Source: an uncultured Mycoplasmatota bacterium (GTDB lineage: Bacteria > Bacillota_I > Bacilli_A > RF39 > UBA660). Taken from it: 64,000 nucleotides of DNA. Under the pieces are notes generated by a model. It was not told the DNA's origin, did no database searches, and worked only from the letters and a program-made list of their open reading frames with translations. Location: the NCBI GenBank assembly GCA_900543825.1, contig UQSR01000001.1, positions 137,440 through 201,439 on the forward strand, in the 5' to 3' direction. The first letter of the stretch is position 1. Each line of letters begins with the position of its first letter. Below, piece after piece: positions 26,477-36,200 of the stretch. The translations under genes were made by a program, and so were the position numbers.

Positions 26477-27974
26477 TGATTATAATAAAAAAATAGGCGT
26501 TCAAAAGGAAGTGCTTGAAGCACTTCCTAGAAATAATGCCAAAAATAATAAAGTATATAAAGAAAAAGTTATAGAACTTAAAGAACAGTATGATAATGAT
26601 CTTATGCTTTTATCTGAAGAAATTATTAAGAGAAAGAACGAGTACATGAATGCTTTACCTGATAAAAAAATTGATGAAATTACTATTTCAATGAAGGATA
26701 TTTATAATAAACTTTTAATTGGTAATTGTTTTAATTCTTCTTATGAAAAGAGTGGGCTTGATAAACTTTTATATAGACTTGGGCATTTTTATACTGATAC
26801 TCATGAAGATATTAATAAAAATATTTTAGCAATACTGGATATTTTTAAGTTGGTAGGAGTTAGTATTAATAGTGATGATTTTTGTTATAGTTATTATTCT
26901 AATTTATATATGAAAAAACTTTTGAGTGTTATTTCTGATGATAATAGAGATGATATTCTTAAAGATTGCTTTGATGAACTTTATTGGAAATGTCCTGATA
27001 TTATTAGTCATATTACGCTTAATTTTAAATATTTATATTGTATTAATAAAAAGATGTTTGATGAATATTATAATAATATTTTATCTGAAGTTACTAATGG
27101 TAATTTTAGAAATAATTATAGTGAATTATTTATTGAAAGAGAGAATTGTATATTTAATAGTAAGTATTTATATGTGAATGATTTTATTAATAATAAACTT
27201 GATATTAATGATTATAGTTCTGATAGAATTAAAAAAGCTTATGGATATATATTAAATGGTACTCCTAATGATGATATTAATGAGGATGTTATTAATCTTT
27301 CTTATTCTCTTATTGAATATAAGAATTATTTGCGTTTTAAATATATTATAGATGATATTAAGAACTTATATAAAGAAAAAGATAAGTATAAAGGTGTATA
27401 TAACTCTAAAAAGAAAGAAATTAGTAAATTAGAGAAAAAGATATTTAAACAAAATAGGAAAATATTTAAACTAGCTAATGGTAATAAGATGGATAAATTT
27501 AATTTTTATAATAGTGTTGTTAATGAGGATATTAATAAACTAAAAACTTTATATGACGAATTACAAGATAATTATTTTTTAGAAAGAGTTTCTTCACTTA
27601 ATGATGATTCTACTTTATATGATGTTTTATATTTAGCTGCTTCTAATTATAATTATTTAAATTTACTTATGAAGAAGAATAATATTGATAGTAAAAATGA
27701 GTATAATGATTTATGTGAATTTGTTTTTTATCCTCATATTAATATTCTTTCTAATATTTTGATTAATGATGAAAGGGATATTGCTACGATTATTATTGAT
27801 AGATATAATTTATTTGGCTTTGATTTGAATAATGATTTATTAGGAAAGGATAATTTGGATAATATTATAGATAATGTTAATATTATTATTAATAATATTT
27901 ATATGAATAAACTTGGTATTAATGATAGTAGAATTAAATTTATTAAAGCTGCTATAAATATGAATTTGCAATAA
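26469..27974 (+). CDS. Hypothetical helical cytoplasmic protein, 501 aa
   Basis: The start at MTDDYNKKIG is preferred because GGAGAG sits 8 nt upstream and because it overlaps the small upstream gene in a typical coupling arrangement. The protein is soluble and mainly helical, with a lysine-rich coiled coil around residues 300-340 (KEKDKYKGVYNSKKKEISKL). Many Asn, Asp and Tyr residues are present. No enzyme motif is visible and the family is not recognised. It closes module 1, after the giant adhesin, and may be a cytoplasmic accessory of that system. Confidence 0.55.
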   Translation: MTDDYNKKIGVQKEVLEALPRNNAKNNKVYKEKVIELKEQYDNDLMLLSEEIIKRKNEYMNALPDKKIDEITISMKDIYNKLLIGNCFNSSYEKSGLDKLLYRLGHFYTDTHEDINKNILAILDIFKLVGVSINSDDFCYSYYSNLYMKKLLSVISDDNRDDILKDCFDELYWKCPDIISHITLNFKYLYCINKKMFDEYYNNILSEVTNGNFRNNYSELFIERENCIFNSKYLYVNDFINNKLDINDYSSDRIKKAYGYILNGTPNDDINEDVINLSYSLIEYKNYLRFKYIIDDIKNLYKEKDKYKGVYNSKKKEISKLEKKIFKQNRKIFKLANGNKMDKFNFYNSVVNEDINKLKTLYDELQDNYFLERVSSLNDDSTLYDVLYLAASNYNYLNLLMKKNNIDSKNEYNDLCEFVFYPHINILSNILINDERDIATIIIDRYNLFGFDLNNDLLGKDNLDNIIDNVNIIINNIYMNKLGINDSRIKFIKAAINMNLQ

Positions 27975-27983
27975 AGAATATGC

Positions 27984-28012
27984 TTGCATAAGACATATTT
28001 ATATGCTATACT
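27984..28012 (+). promoter_or_regulatory. Promoter of surface module 2
   Basis: TTGCAT, 17 nt, TATACT. The -10 and spacer length match the promoter of the 354-aa subunit at 30395, suggesting common regulation by the main sigma factor. Confidence 0.65.
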
Positions 28013-28033
28013 TAAGTAAAGTGTGGTGATAGA

Positions 28034-28564
28034 ATGAAGAAGGTTTTGAAAATAGGAGGAATTATATTATTAGTTGTATATGCTGCTATGGCTATTACAC
28101 TTACATTATTCTTACTTAAATATAATGATTATAATATAACTGAAATTAATGGTAATTCTTTTGTTATTGTAAGAGATGATGATCTTAAACCTGATTTTAA
28201 TAAAGGAGATTTAGTTGTTGTTAAGAAAAATGATAATAAGGATATTAAAATTGGAGATAAGATATTTTTCTATGAAATAGAAAATGAGAAAGTAACTGTT
28301 AATTTAGGTAATGTTATTAATAAAGAAGTAGTTAATGATAAAGAAACTACATTTGTAATGGATGGTGAATATCCAATATCTAGTGAATATGTTATTGGAA
28401 AAGCTTCTACTAGTAAAAGTTATGCTAAATTGGGTAGTGTTCTTAATGTATTAGAATCTAGATATGGTTTTCTATTTATTATTATATTTCCTATTTTGAT
28501 TATATTTATATATGAGATTTATGCTGCTATTAAGGAATTTAAGAGTCCAATAGATGATGAATAA
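28034..28564 (+). CDS. SipW-like protein with altered catalytic residues, 176 aa
   Basis: Two spans flank an external beta-rich domain, as in SipW. The serine motif is replaced: where SipW has ESMVPK this protein has DDDLKPDFNKGDLVVV, so Ser becomes Asp while the following Pro and the GD-L-V strand remain. The His motif position reads NVINKEVV, with Lys in place of His. It retains FVMDGEYPISSEYVIGKA, the region equivalent to the signal-peptidase GDN box, but as DGEYP. It is paralogous to 9565-10014. It probably binds pre-subunits or SipW without cleaving. It overlaps the next subunit gene by 11 nt and opens the module 2 operon. Confidence 0.65.
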   Translation: MKKVLKIGGIILLVVYAAMAITLTLFLLKYNDYNITEINGNSFVIVRDDDLKPDFNKGDLVVVKKNDNKDIKIGDKIFFYEIENEKVTVNLGNVINKEVVNDKETTFVMDGEYPISSEYVIGKASTSKSYAKLGSVLNVLESRYGFLFIIIFPILIIFIYEIYAAIKEFKSPIDDE

Positions 28565-29156
28565 GAAAATATTGTATTTTATTTGTGGGCTATGTTTATC
28601 TATGACTATTTTTATGGTTATAGATAGTTATGGCCTTTTTGAAAGTAAAAATGTTTTAAATGTTGATAGTAATATTGCTAAATGGAATGTATTTATTAAT
28701 GGAACTGATATTAAAAAAAATGAGACTTTTGTTGTTGATAAAATTAATCTTATAAATAATGATAATGTCTTAGAAGGAAAGATGGCTCCTGGTAGTAAGG
28801 GATATTTTGATATTGTAATTGATCCTACTGATACTGATACTTCTATTAGATATGATATTTCTTTTGATTTTTCTTCTCTTAATGATAAGATTGTAGTTTC
28901 GGGTATTGAGGAGATTACTTCTGGTAATCTTGTTAGAACTGGTAAAAATACTTATTCTAAAGTTATTACATTAAATGAAATTAAGAATGGTATTACTAAT
29001 ACTATTAGGGTTTATATTAAATGGGATAATAGTGATGATGAAAGTGATAGCGCTATTGGTAGTGTTATTAATAATTTTATTAATGTACCTGTTACTATAG
29101 CGGCATATCAATATTTGGGGGAGAAGATTGATATTTATAATGAAAGTACTGATTAA
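28554..29156 (+). CDS. TasA/CalY-like secreted protein, 200 aa
   Basis: A signal segment (ILYFICGLCLSMTIFMVID) leads to NVDSNIAKWNVFING, then a beta-rich domain with APGSKGYFDIVIDPTDTD and TIRVYIKWDNSDDES. It is the paralogue of the minus-strand gene at 15914-16498 by these shared segments. Such proteins are processed by SipW and build extracellular fibres in Bacillus (TasA, CalY). It is located between the dead SipW-like gene and the active sipW of module 2. No sortase motif. Confidence 0.7.
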   Translation: MMNKKILYFICGLCLSMTIFMVIDSYGLFESKNVLNVDSNIAKWNVFINGTDIKKNETFVVDKINLINNDNVLEGKMAPGSKGYFDIVIDPTDTDTSIRYDISFDFSSLNDKIVVSGIEEITSGNLVRTGKNTYSKVITLNEIKNGITNTIRVYIKWDNSDDESDSAIGSVINNFINVPVTIAAYQYLGEKIDIYNESTD

Positions 29157-29172
29157 TAAAGTGGTGATATAA

Positions 29173-29745
29173 ATGTTAAAATGCGTAAATAAAGTTTTTC
29201 AGTTTTTTACTTGGGTTTTAGTATTTATAATTACTATCTTTATTTTTTTTTCATTGTATAATTTTGCTTCTGTTAAAATTATGCACAAAAGTTATACTAA
29301 TTTTTGCGGATATAGTATATTTGAAGTTATTAGTGGTAGTATGAGTCCCACTATTGAAGTTAATGATTTGATTTTAGTTAAAAATACTAAGAATGTTAAA
29401 AAGAATGATATTATTACTTATTATAATGATGGTGATTTTATTACTCATAGGATTATTAGTGATGGTGATGATTATGTTATTACTAAGGGTGATGCTAATA
29501 ATAGTGAGGATGTTAATGTTAAAAAGAATAATATTGTTGGAAAAGTTATTTTGTGTATACCTAAGGGTGGTTTATGGCGAAGAATACTTATTCAGCCTAA
29601 AGTTATTATTTCTATTTTGATTACTTTATTTTTATTTGGTTTATGTTTTTCTTATACACCAAATAAAAAGAGTAAAAAAAAGAATAAGAAAACTGTTAAT
29701 TTAGATAATGATTTTAGTGATGTTGATTGTATTAATAAGAAATAA
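29173..29745 (+). CDS. sipW: SipW-type signal peptidase I (module 2)
   Basis: The 190-aa protein carries the serine motif ISGSMSPTI with Ser56, the histidine motif FITHRIIS with His92, and KGDANNSED with a candidate third residue Asp108. It has spans at about residues 10-32 and 143-166, followed by a lysine-rich cytosolic tail (KKSKKKNKKT). This set is a complete ER-type signal peptidase active site. It should process the subunits encoded on either side. Compared with the module 1 enzyme its motif is closer to the SipW consensus (SGSMSPT), so it may be the main enzyme. Confidence 0.88.
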   Translation: MLKCVNKVFQFFTWVLVFIITIFIFFSLYNFASVKIMHKSYTNFCGYSIFEVISGSMSPTIEVNDLILVKNTKNVKKNDIITYYNDGDFITHRIISDGDDYVITKGDANNSEDVNVKKNNIVGKVILCIPKGGLWRRILIQPKVIISILITLFLFGLCFSYTPNKKSKKKNKKTVNLDNDFSDVDCINKK

Positions 29746-29756
29746 GGTGATATGGT

Positions 29757-30350
29757 ATGATTGATAAGGTAAAGTTTTTGAAGTTTAATAGAGTATCTAT
29801 TTTAATAATACTTTTTTTGTTGTTGCTTATAGTTGTTCCTTTTACTTATTCTAAGTTTTTTTCTAGTGCTAAAAGTGATGCTAAAGTGGATACGGCTTTT
29901 TATATTTTGAAAGCTGATTATTATGAAACTAATATTTGTATTGATGATATTGCTCCTAGTGATGATGTTTATACTTATGATTTTTCTGTTTTAAATAATG
30001 ATGGTAAGAATAGGGCAGAAACTAATATGGAATATACTTTGAAGATTGTTACTACGACTAATTTACCTCTATCGTATGCTTTATATAAAAATGAAAAATA
30101 TAATGATAATAATAGTAGTAATATTATTACTGGCGATGTTATTGCTAGAGATAGCGATGCTGAAGATGCTACATATTTTAGAACACTTAGTACAGAAAAA
30201 GAAAAATTTGGTTTTAAGAAAGATGAAAAGAATGATTATCAGCTTGTTATTTCTTTCCCTAAAGAGTATGATTCTTTTGAATATCAAGGGATTGTAGAGG
30301 GAATTAAAATTGTTATAGAATCTAAGCAAGTTATAGATGAAGATGCTTAA
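29757..30350 (+). CDS. Secreted SipW-associated subunit, 197 aa
   Basis: A signal or anchor (VSILIILFLLLLIVVPFTYSKFFSS) is followed by KSDAKVDTAFYILKADYYETN and a beta-rich body typical of the small SipW-dependent proteins. An EYQGIVEGIKIVIESKQV strand pair ends it. It starts 11 nt after sipW with an AAGGTGATA ribosome site and is the last gene of the module 2 operon. Sequence is more divergent than the other subunits, so it may cap or anchor the fibre. Confidence 0.6.
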   Translation: MIDKVKFLKFNRVSILIILFLLLLIVVPFTYSKFFSSAKSDAKVDTAFYILKADYYETNICIDDIAPSDDVYTYDFSVLNNDGKNRAETNMEYTLKIVTTTNLPLSYALYKNEKYNDNNSSNIITGDVIARDSDAEDATYFRTLSTEKEKFGFKKDEKNDYQLVISFPKEYDSFEYQGIVEGIKIVIESKQVIDEDA

Positions 30351-30394
30351 AATAATGGCTTAATATATTTAATAAATAAATTGTCGAATTTTGC

Positions 30395-30423
30395 TTGCAA
30401 ATGATTTTTTTTTGTGATATACT
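30395..30423 (+). promoter_or_regulatory. Promoter of the 354-aa subunit
   Basis: TTGCAA, 17 nt (including nine T in a row), TATACT. A dedicated promoter fits a highly expressed product. Confidence 0.65.
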
Positions 30424-30440
30424 GAAATAGAATTATAGGA

Positions 30441-30480
30441 TAGGGAGGATACTCCTGATTCTTAATAAAAAGGAGTGTTG
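30441..30480 (+). promoter_or_regulatory. Structured 5' leader with alternative hairpins
   Basis: GGAG-GATA-CTCC can form a small hairpin near 30444-30455. Alternatively ACTCCT (30451-30456) can pair with AGGAGT (30471-30476), which includes the ribosome site. The two pairings share CTCC and are exclusive, giving a possible on/off choice for translation. It is short and may simply be coincidence. Confidence 0.35.
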
Positions 30481-30482
30481 TT

Positions 30483-31547
30483 ATGGAAGAAAAGATTCTT
30501 ACTGATGATGAGAAAAGACAAAGAAGGGAAGACAGAAAAAAGAGAAGAAAATATAGATTATTAATATTACTTTTATTATTACTAGGTACTGGTACTATGC
30601 TTGTTACTTCAACTTATGCATGGTTTACTTCTAATAAGAATGTATCTGTAAGTTCTATTAAGGTTAATATTGAAGCTAAAGGTGGTATTCAAATATCTGC
30701 TGACGGTACTAATTGGAAATCTATAGTTAAAGCTTCTGATTTACTTGCTGTAAAGAATAGTACTTATACTGGTAGTACAAATCAAATACCTAATACTTTG
30801 GAACCTGTATCTACTGCTGGTGTAGTTGGTGAAGATGGTAAATTCCCTATGTTCTATGGTACTGTTGTTACTTCTACTACCGAAAACAATAATGGTGAGT
30901 ATATTTTGACTGCTACTAAAGAAACTGAGGTTGCTGGAACTGAAGGTAAATTTATCGCATTTGATTTATTCTTTAAGGTTGAAAAAGAAACTCCTATATT
31001 CTTAGTTAGTGGTTCTGGTGCTACTACTGATGATACTACTGATACTGGTATTAAGAATGCTTCAAGAATTGGATTTATATATTTAGGTACTGCTGAAGCA
31101 AATGCTACTGTAGCTGATATTCAAGCTCTTAATGCTGCTGCTGCATCTCCTGCATATATTTGGGAACCAAACTATGATGTTCATACTGATGCAGGTGTAG
31201 CTAATGCCAGAGACGTATATGGAGTAACAGTTGGTAAAACTGGTGGCGCTGCTCTTGGATATTCTGGTATAACTGCAGAAATTGATACTACTAAGGATAT
31301 ATTACTTGGTAAAGCTAATGCTACTGATAATGCTGATAAATTTAAAGCGGTAACTCCTACGTATACTACTGTTGCTGGATTTACTAATTATCAATCTATA
31401 TTCCCACTTGCAAAAGGTGTTTCTAAGATAAGAGTATACATGTGGGTTGAAGGTCAAGATGTTGACTGTGAAAATAGTGCATCTGGTGGAAATATTACTT
31501 TTGATTTGAAGATTAGTACAGAAGATCCTAATGCTATAGGTGGATAA
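30483..31547 (+). CDS. Major SipW-dependent surface subunit, 354 aa
   Basis: A charged start (KRQRREDRKKRRKYR) is followed by a hydrophobic core and VTSTYAWFTSNKNVSVSSIK, the SipW signal type. Mature segments GGIQISADGTNWKS, NQIPNTLEPVSTAG, FDLFFKVEKET, WEPNYDVHTDAGVANARD and VYMWVEGQDVDCEN pair it with 17344-18333. Its composition (many Ala, Thr, Gly and few of the Asn/Asp runs of its neighbours) and less T-biased codons suggest strong expression. It has a private promoter, leader and terminator. I infer it to be the main polymerising subunit of this locus. Confidence 0.72.
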   Translation: MEEKILTDDEKRQRREDRKKRRKYRLLILLLLLLGTGTMLVTSTYAWFTSNKNVSVSSIKVNIEAKGGIQISADGTNWKSIVKASDLLAVKNSTYTGSTNQIPNTLEPVSTAGVVGEDGKFPMFYGTVVTSTTENNNGEYILTATKETEVAGTEGKFIAFDLFFKVEKETPIFLVSGSGATTDDTTDTGIKNASRIGFIYLGTAEANATVADIQALNAAAASPAYIWEPNYDVHTDAGVANARDVYGVTVGKTGGAALGYSGITAEIDTTKDILLGKANATDNADKFKAVTPTYTTVAGFTNYQSIFPLAKGVSKIRVYMWVEGQDVDCENSASGGNITFDLKISTEDPNAIGG

Positions 31548-31556
31548 TAAAAATGT

Positions 31557-31589
31557 AAAGGAATGATGTAAAAAGTCATTCTTTTTTTT
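31557..31589 (+). terminator. Terminator after the 354-aa subunit
   Basis: GAATGA/TCATTC stem-loop followed by eight T. Confidence 0.7.
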
Positions 31590-31615
31590 ACTTTTTTGTT
31601 TTTATATTATATAAT
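31587..31615 (+). promoter_or_regulatory. murE promoter
   Basis: TTTACT, 17 nt, TATAAT, starting in the T tract of the preceding terminator. Confidence 0.55.
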
Positions 31616-31632
31616 GTTATTGGAGGTGCGAT

Positions 31633-33090
31633 ATGAAGCTTATTGGTTTATTACATAACGTTGATTATGAGATTGTTAAAGGGGATATTAATATATCTAT
31701 TAATGATATTTGTTATGATTCTAGGAAAGTAGTAAATAATGATTTATTTATTTGTTTGGTTGGTAGTAGTAGTGATGGTCATGATTATATTGATAGTGCT
31801 ATTAATAATGGTACTAAATGTATAATAATTGAGAAGGATATTGATATTGGTGCTGATGTAACTGTTATTAAAGTTAATGATACTAGAAGATGTTTATCTA
31901 GAATATCTATTAATTATTTTGAAAATCCTAGTAGTGAGATGACCACTATTGGTATTACTGGTACTAAAGGTAAAACTACTACTTCTTGGATGATTAAAAA
32001 TATTTTAGAAGAAGATGGTAAAAGTGTTGGGGTTATTGGGACAATGGGTATTTTTTATGGAAATAAACATTATGAAACAGTTAATACTACGCCTGAAAGT
32101 TATGAGATTCAAAAATATTTAAGAGAGATGGTTGATAATGGGGTTAAGTATCTTGTTATGGAGGTATCTTCTCAAGCTTTAAAGGTTGGTAGAGTAGATG
32201 GTATGATGTTTGATTACGGGGTATTTACTAATCTTACTAGAGATCATGTTGGCGAAGGGGAACATCCTGATATGGAGGATTATATTTATTCTAAGAGTCT
32301 GTTATTTAAAATGTGTAAATATGGGGTGTTTAATGCTGATGATAAGTATTTTCATAAAATGATTAGTAATGCTACTTGTTTTGTTAATACTTATGGTTAT
32401 GATAAAAATAGTGATTTAGTTATTACTGATACTAAACTTCTTAGAAAGAATCATTTTATTGGAGTAGAAGTTTGTACTGATGGTATTATTAAAGATAATA
32501 TTCTTATTAATACTCCTGGTATCTTTTCAGTATATAATGGTATTTGTGCTACTTTAGTTACTAAATTACTTGGATGTGATATTAATAGTATTAAGAATGC
32601 TCTTAAAAAGGTTGCTGTTAAAGGTAGAGTGGAAATTGTTCCTGTTAGTGATAAATATAGTGTTATTATTGATTATGCTCATAATGGTGTATCTATGGAA
32701 AATATTCTTAAAACTATGAAAGAATATAATCCTAAAAGAATTGTTAGTTTATTTGGATGTGGTGGTAATAGAAGTCGTGACAGAAGATATGATATGGGAG
32801 AAATATCTGGTAAATATGCTGATTTTACTATTATTACTGAGGATAATTCTAGGTTTGAGGATGTTAATGATATTATGAATGATATTGAGACTGGTATTAA
32901 GAAGACTAATGGTAAATATATTAAAATTGCTGATAGAAGTGAGGCTATTAGGTATGCTCTTGATAATGCCATGGAAGGGGATATTATATTACTTCTTGGT
33001 AAGGGACATGAAACTTATCAGGATAAAAATGGTATTAGAGTTCATTATGATGAAAGAGAAGTTATTAATAGTATTATTAATAAAAATTAA
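31633..33090 (+). CDS. murE: UDP-MurNAc-tripeptide synthetase MurE
   Basis: The 485-aa enzyme has the three Mur-ligase domains. They include the N-terminal SINDICYDSRKVVNNDLFICLVG and the ATP-binding GITGTKGKTTTSWMI (about residues 107-121). Then come TTPESYEIQ, a carbamoylated-Lys region YSKSLLF, IDYAHNG and a C-terminal LLLGKGHETYQ. It adds the third amino acid to UDP-MurNAc-L-Ala-D-Glu in the cytoplasm. The selectivity loop reads EDNSRFED; meso-DAP enzymes have DNPR, so the Arg is kept but Pro is Ser, and DAP versus Lys cannot be settled. It lies within surface module 2, away from mraY, and has its own promoter and terminator. Confidence 0.93.
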   Translation: MKLIGLLHNVDYEIVKGDINISINDICYDSRKVVNNDLFICLVGSSSDGHDYIDSAINNGTKCIIIEKDIDIGADVTVIKVNDTRRCLSRISINYFENPSSEMTTIGITGTKGKTTTSWMIKNILEEDGKSVGVIGTMGIFYGNKHYETVNTTPESYEIQKYLREMVDNGVKYLVMEVSSQALKVGRVDGMMFDYGVFTNLTRDHVGEGEHPDMEDYIYSKSLLFKMCKYGVFNADDKYFHKMISNATCFVNTYGYDKNSDLVITDTKLLRKNHFIGVEVCTDGIIKDNILINTPGIFSVYNGICATLVTKLLGCDINSIKNALKKVAVKGRVEIVPVSDKYSVIIDYAHNGVSMENILKTMKEYNPKRIVSLFGCGGNRSRDRRYDMGEISGKYADFTIITEDNSRFEDVNDIMNDIETGIKKTNGKYIKIADRSEAIRYALDNAMEGDIILLLGKGHETYQDKNGIRVHYDEREVINSIINKN

Positions 33091-33099
33091 TATTTTAAT

Positions 33100-33123
33100 A
33101 GAAGTAGAAATACTTCTTTTTAT
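33100..33123 (+). terminator. Terminator after murE
   Basis: AGAAGTA-GAAA-TACTTCT hairpin followed by T residues. Confidence 0.75.
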
Positions 33124-33135
33124 TTTAATTTTATC

Positions 33136-33164
33136 TTGTAATTAGTACATTCTTGTGATAAAAT
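33136..33164 (+). promoter_or_regulatory. Promoter of the 1,906-aa adhesin
   Basis: TTGTAA, 17 nt, TAAAAT. A TATAAT-like sequence lies a few bases further down, so the exact start is unclear. The leader is about 60 nt. Confidence 0.45.
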
Positions 33165-33233
33165 TATAATGTAGGAAAATAGGTAATTATTATACTATTT
33201 ATATTATTAATTCTTTTTATGGAGGTAAATGAT

Positions 33234-36200
33234 ATGACTTTAAATATTAAAAATATTATTAAGAAAAATATTAGATTTATTAGTGCTATGATTGTTGTAA
33301 TTATCTTAGGAATATTTGGAATTAGTTATGCTCTTAAGGTAGCTCCTTTTAATAAAATTGCCGTTAATATTAAATCTGCTAATATGGATGTTAATATTTC
33401 TTATGATAGTGGTGTTAATGGTGCTGATATTAGTAATTCTGGTAATTTACTTCCTATTAATGATAGTCTTGTTACTGGTCCTACTGTTAGTGACTCTAGA
33501 GTACTTAAGGCTAAATTTTATGTTACTGGTAATACTTCTAATCCGGAAAATAGTATATATGATGTTGCTATTCATGATTTTAATGTTGATTGTGAACTTA
33601 GAACAGAGGATTTGAAATGGAGATTGTATAAAAATGGTACATTGTTATCTAGTGGTAATTTATCTCCTAAATTTGATACTATGAGTAATAATAGATTAGT
33701 TCTTACTGAAACTCAGCAAGATTTAACTACTACTAAAGATGAATATGTATTTTTACTTTGGATTAGTGAGTCTTGTAGTGGGGATATTGCTAATTGTTCT
33801 AAAGAGCAAGACCAGAGTAAGTATCTTGGAAAGAGTTTAAGTGGTTCTATTAAATTAGAACTTGCTACTAAAAGCAAAAAGGCTTTAGTTAGAACTACTG
33901 GTGTAAGTGGTTCATGTAATTATACTATGACTAGTACTCCTACATGTAATACACTTACTTATAATGGCAATGAGCAAACTTTAGTTAGTGCTGGTGATAA
34001 TTATACTATTAGTAATGGTACTGGTACTAATGCTGGTGATTATGCTGTAACACTTAAACTTAAAGATGGATATAAATGGAATGATGGTTCTACTAATGAT
34101 AAGATTTTAAATTGTTCTATAAATAGAAAGAGTGCTTCTATCAGCGCAAGTAATCAAACTATTAAGTATGGTTCTTCTATTGATAATAGTAAGTATACTG
34201 TATCAAATTTAATTTCTGGTCATAGTGTTAGTTCTGTTTATTTGGATACTAATATTGATAAAGTTGGTACTGGAGTTATTACTCCTACTAAAAGTAAAAT
34301 TGTTGATACATCTGGTAATGATGTAACAGATAATTATGATTTAAATTATATATCAGGTACTTTAACCATTAATTGCTTAAATACTGCTGTGCCTCCAACT
34401 GTTGGTAATAAGAGATATAACGGTAATGAACAGGTTGGTGTTAGTGGTGGTAGTAACGTTGAATTAAGTGGTACTTTAAAGGCTACTGTTATAGGTAATT
34501 ATAATGCTTCGGCTGTTCCAAAGGCTAACTATTGTTGGAATGATGGAACTACTACTAAACGTGATTATGTGTGGTCTATTAAGAGTAATACTATGTATAT
34601 TACTTTAAATAATAAAGAGGCTGATTATACTGGTAGTGCAATTAATATTGATACTCCAATGATTAAGAATTCTGATGGTGATATTATTACTGGCCCTGAT
34701 TTAACTTATACTTATTACAATGGTGGTTCTTGTAATGGTACTGCTTTGAGTGGTGCTCCTAGTAATGCTGGTAGTTATTCTGTTATTGCTACTGCTAACG
34801 CTTATGGGGAATATGCTAGATCTGATAGTAATTGTGCTACTTTAGTTATTAATAAAGTTGATAGTACTTTGGATGCAAGTATTCCTGAAAGTATAACTTA
34901 TGGTAGAACTGCTACTTTAACATATACTTTAAATCCTACTGGAAATGTAACTTGTAGTAGTTCTAATACTAATGTGGCGACTTGTAGTGTTGATACTACT
35001 AATAAAAAAATAACTATTACGCCAGTTAATGTAGGAAATACTCAGATTACTATTAATGGTATACCAAGTAATAGTAATTATAACTCATCTAGTGTTAGTA
35101 AAAATGTTGTTATAAATTGTTCTAATACTGCTACTGAGCCTAGTGTTGTTAGTGGACTTATTTATAATGGTAGTTCACAAACTGGCTTAAAAGGTGGTAG
35201 TAATGTAAATCTTAGTACGATAAGTGCTATTAATGCAGGTGATTATACTGGTAAGGCTACTCCTAAAACTAATTATTGTTGGGTTGATGGAACTACTACT
35301 ACAAAATCTTATTCTTGGTCTATAGCTAAAAAAGATGTAAAATGTAATATAACATCGGTACCAACACTTAAGTATCCAAGTAGTGTTACTGGTACTATCA
35401 AATATAGTTGTACTGATTCTAAAGTACCTAGTGTTACTAGTTCTAGTACTAGTGATATTACAGTAAGTGGTGTAACTAGTACAAGTGCTACTTTAAAAGC
35501 ATTAAAAGTAGGAAGTAGTATTATTACTATATCAACTGCATCAGATAATAATTATAATGCTTCAAATAAAGCTACTACAAATATATCAATTTCTGGTGAT
35601 ACTTATACAATAAGTTATAATGCTAATAATGGTACTGGTGCTCCTGCTTCACAGTCTAAATCTTATGGAGTTGGAATTAAGCTTAGTACTTCTATTCCAA
35701 CTAGAACTGGATATACTTTTACCGGATGGAATACTGCTAGTGATGGTAGTGGTACTGCGTATGCAAGTGGTGCTGATTTTACTAATAATGCTAATACTGT
35801 TTTATATGCTCAATGGAGAATTAATAAGGTTTATGTTGGGTTTAATACTAATGGTGGTAGTATAACGAAAAATACTAATGTTTATGTAGCGGACAGTAAT
35901 GGTAATATAGCTAAAAATGGTTCTTATAAATTTCACTCAATATCATATGGTGGTACTTTGGGTACAAGTGGACTTACTAATTATAATAATACTAAATATT
36001 TATATGTTGAGAAAACAGGTAGTTCGGTTACTTCTGGCCAAGAATGGATATGTATGAGTGGTTGTACACAAGCTAATAAAGTCTTTAATCAAACTGATCA
36101 ATATGCTGCTAGTGACTTTTGTGATGCTTCTAAATCTGATTGTTCTGTTGTTCTTGGTGTTAATTGGAATGATAGATATACTGTTACTTATAATAATAAT

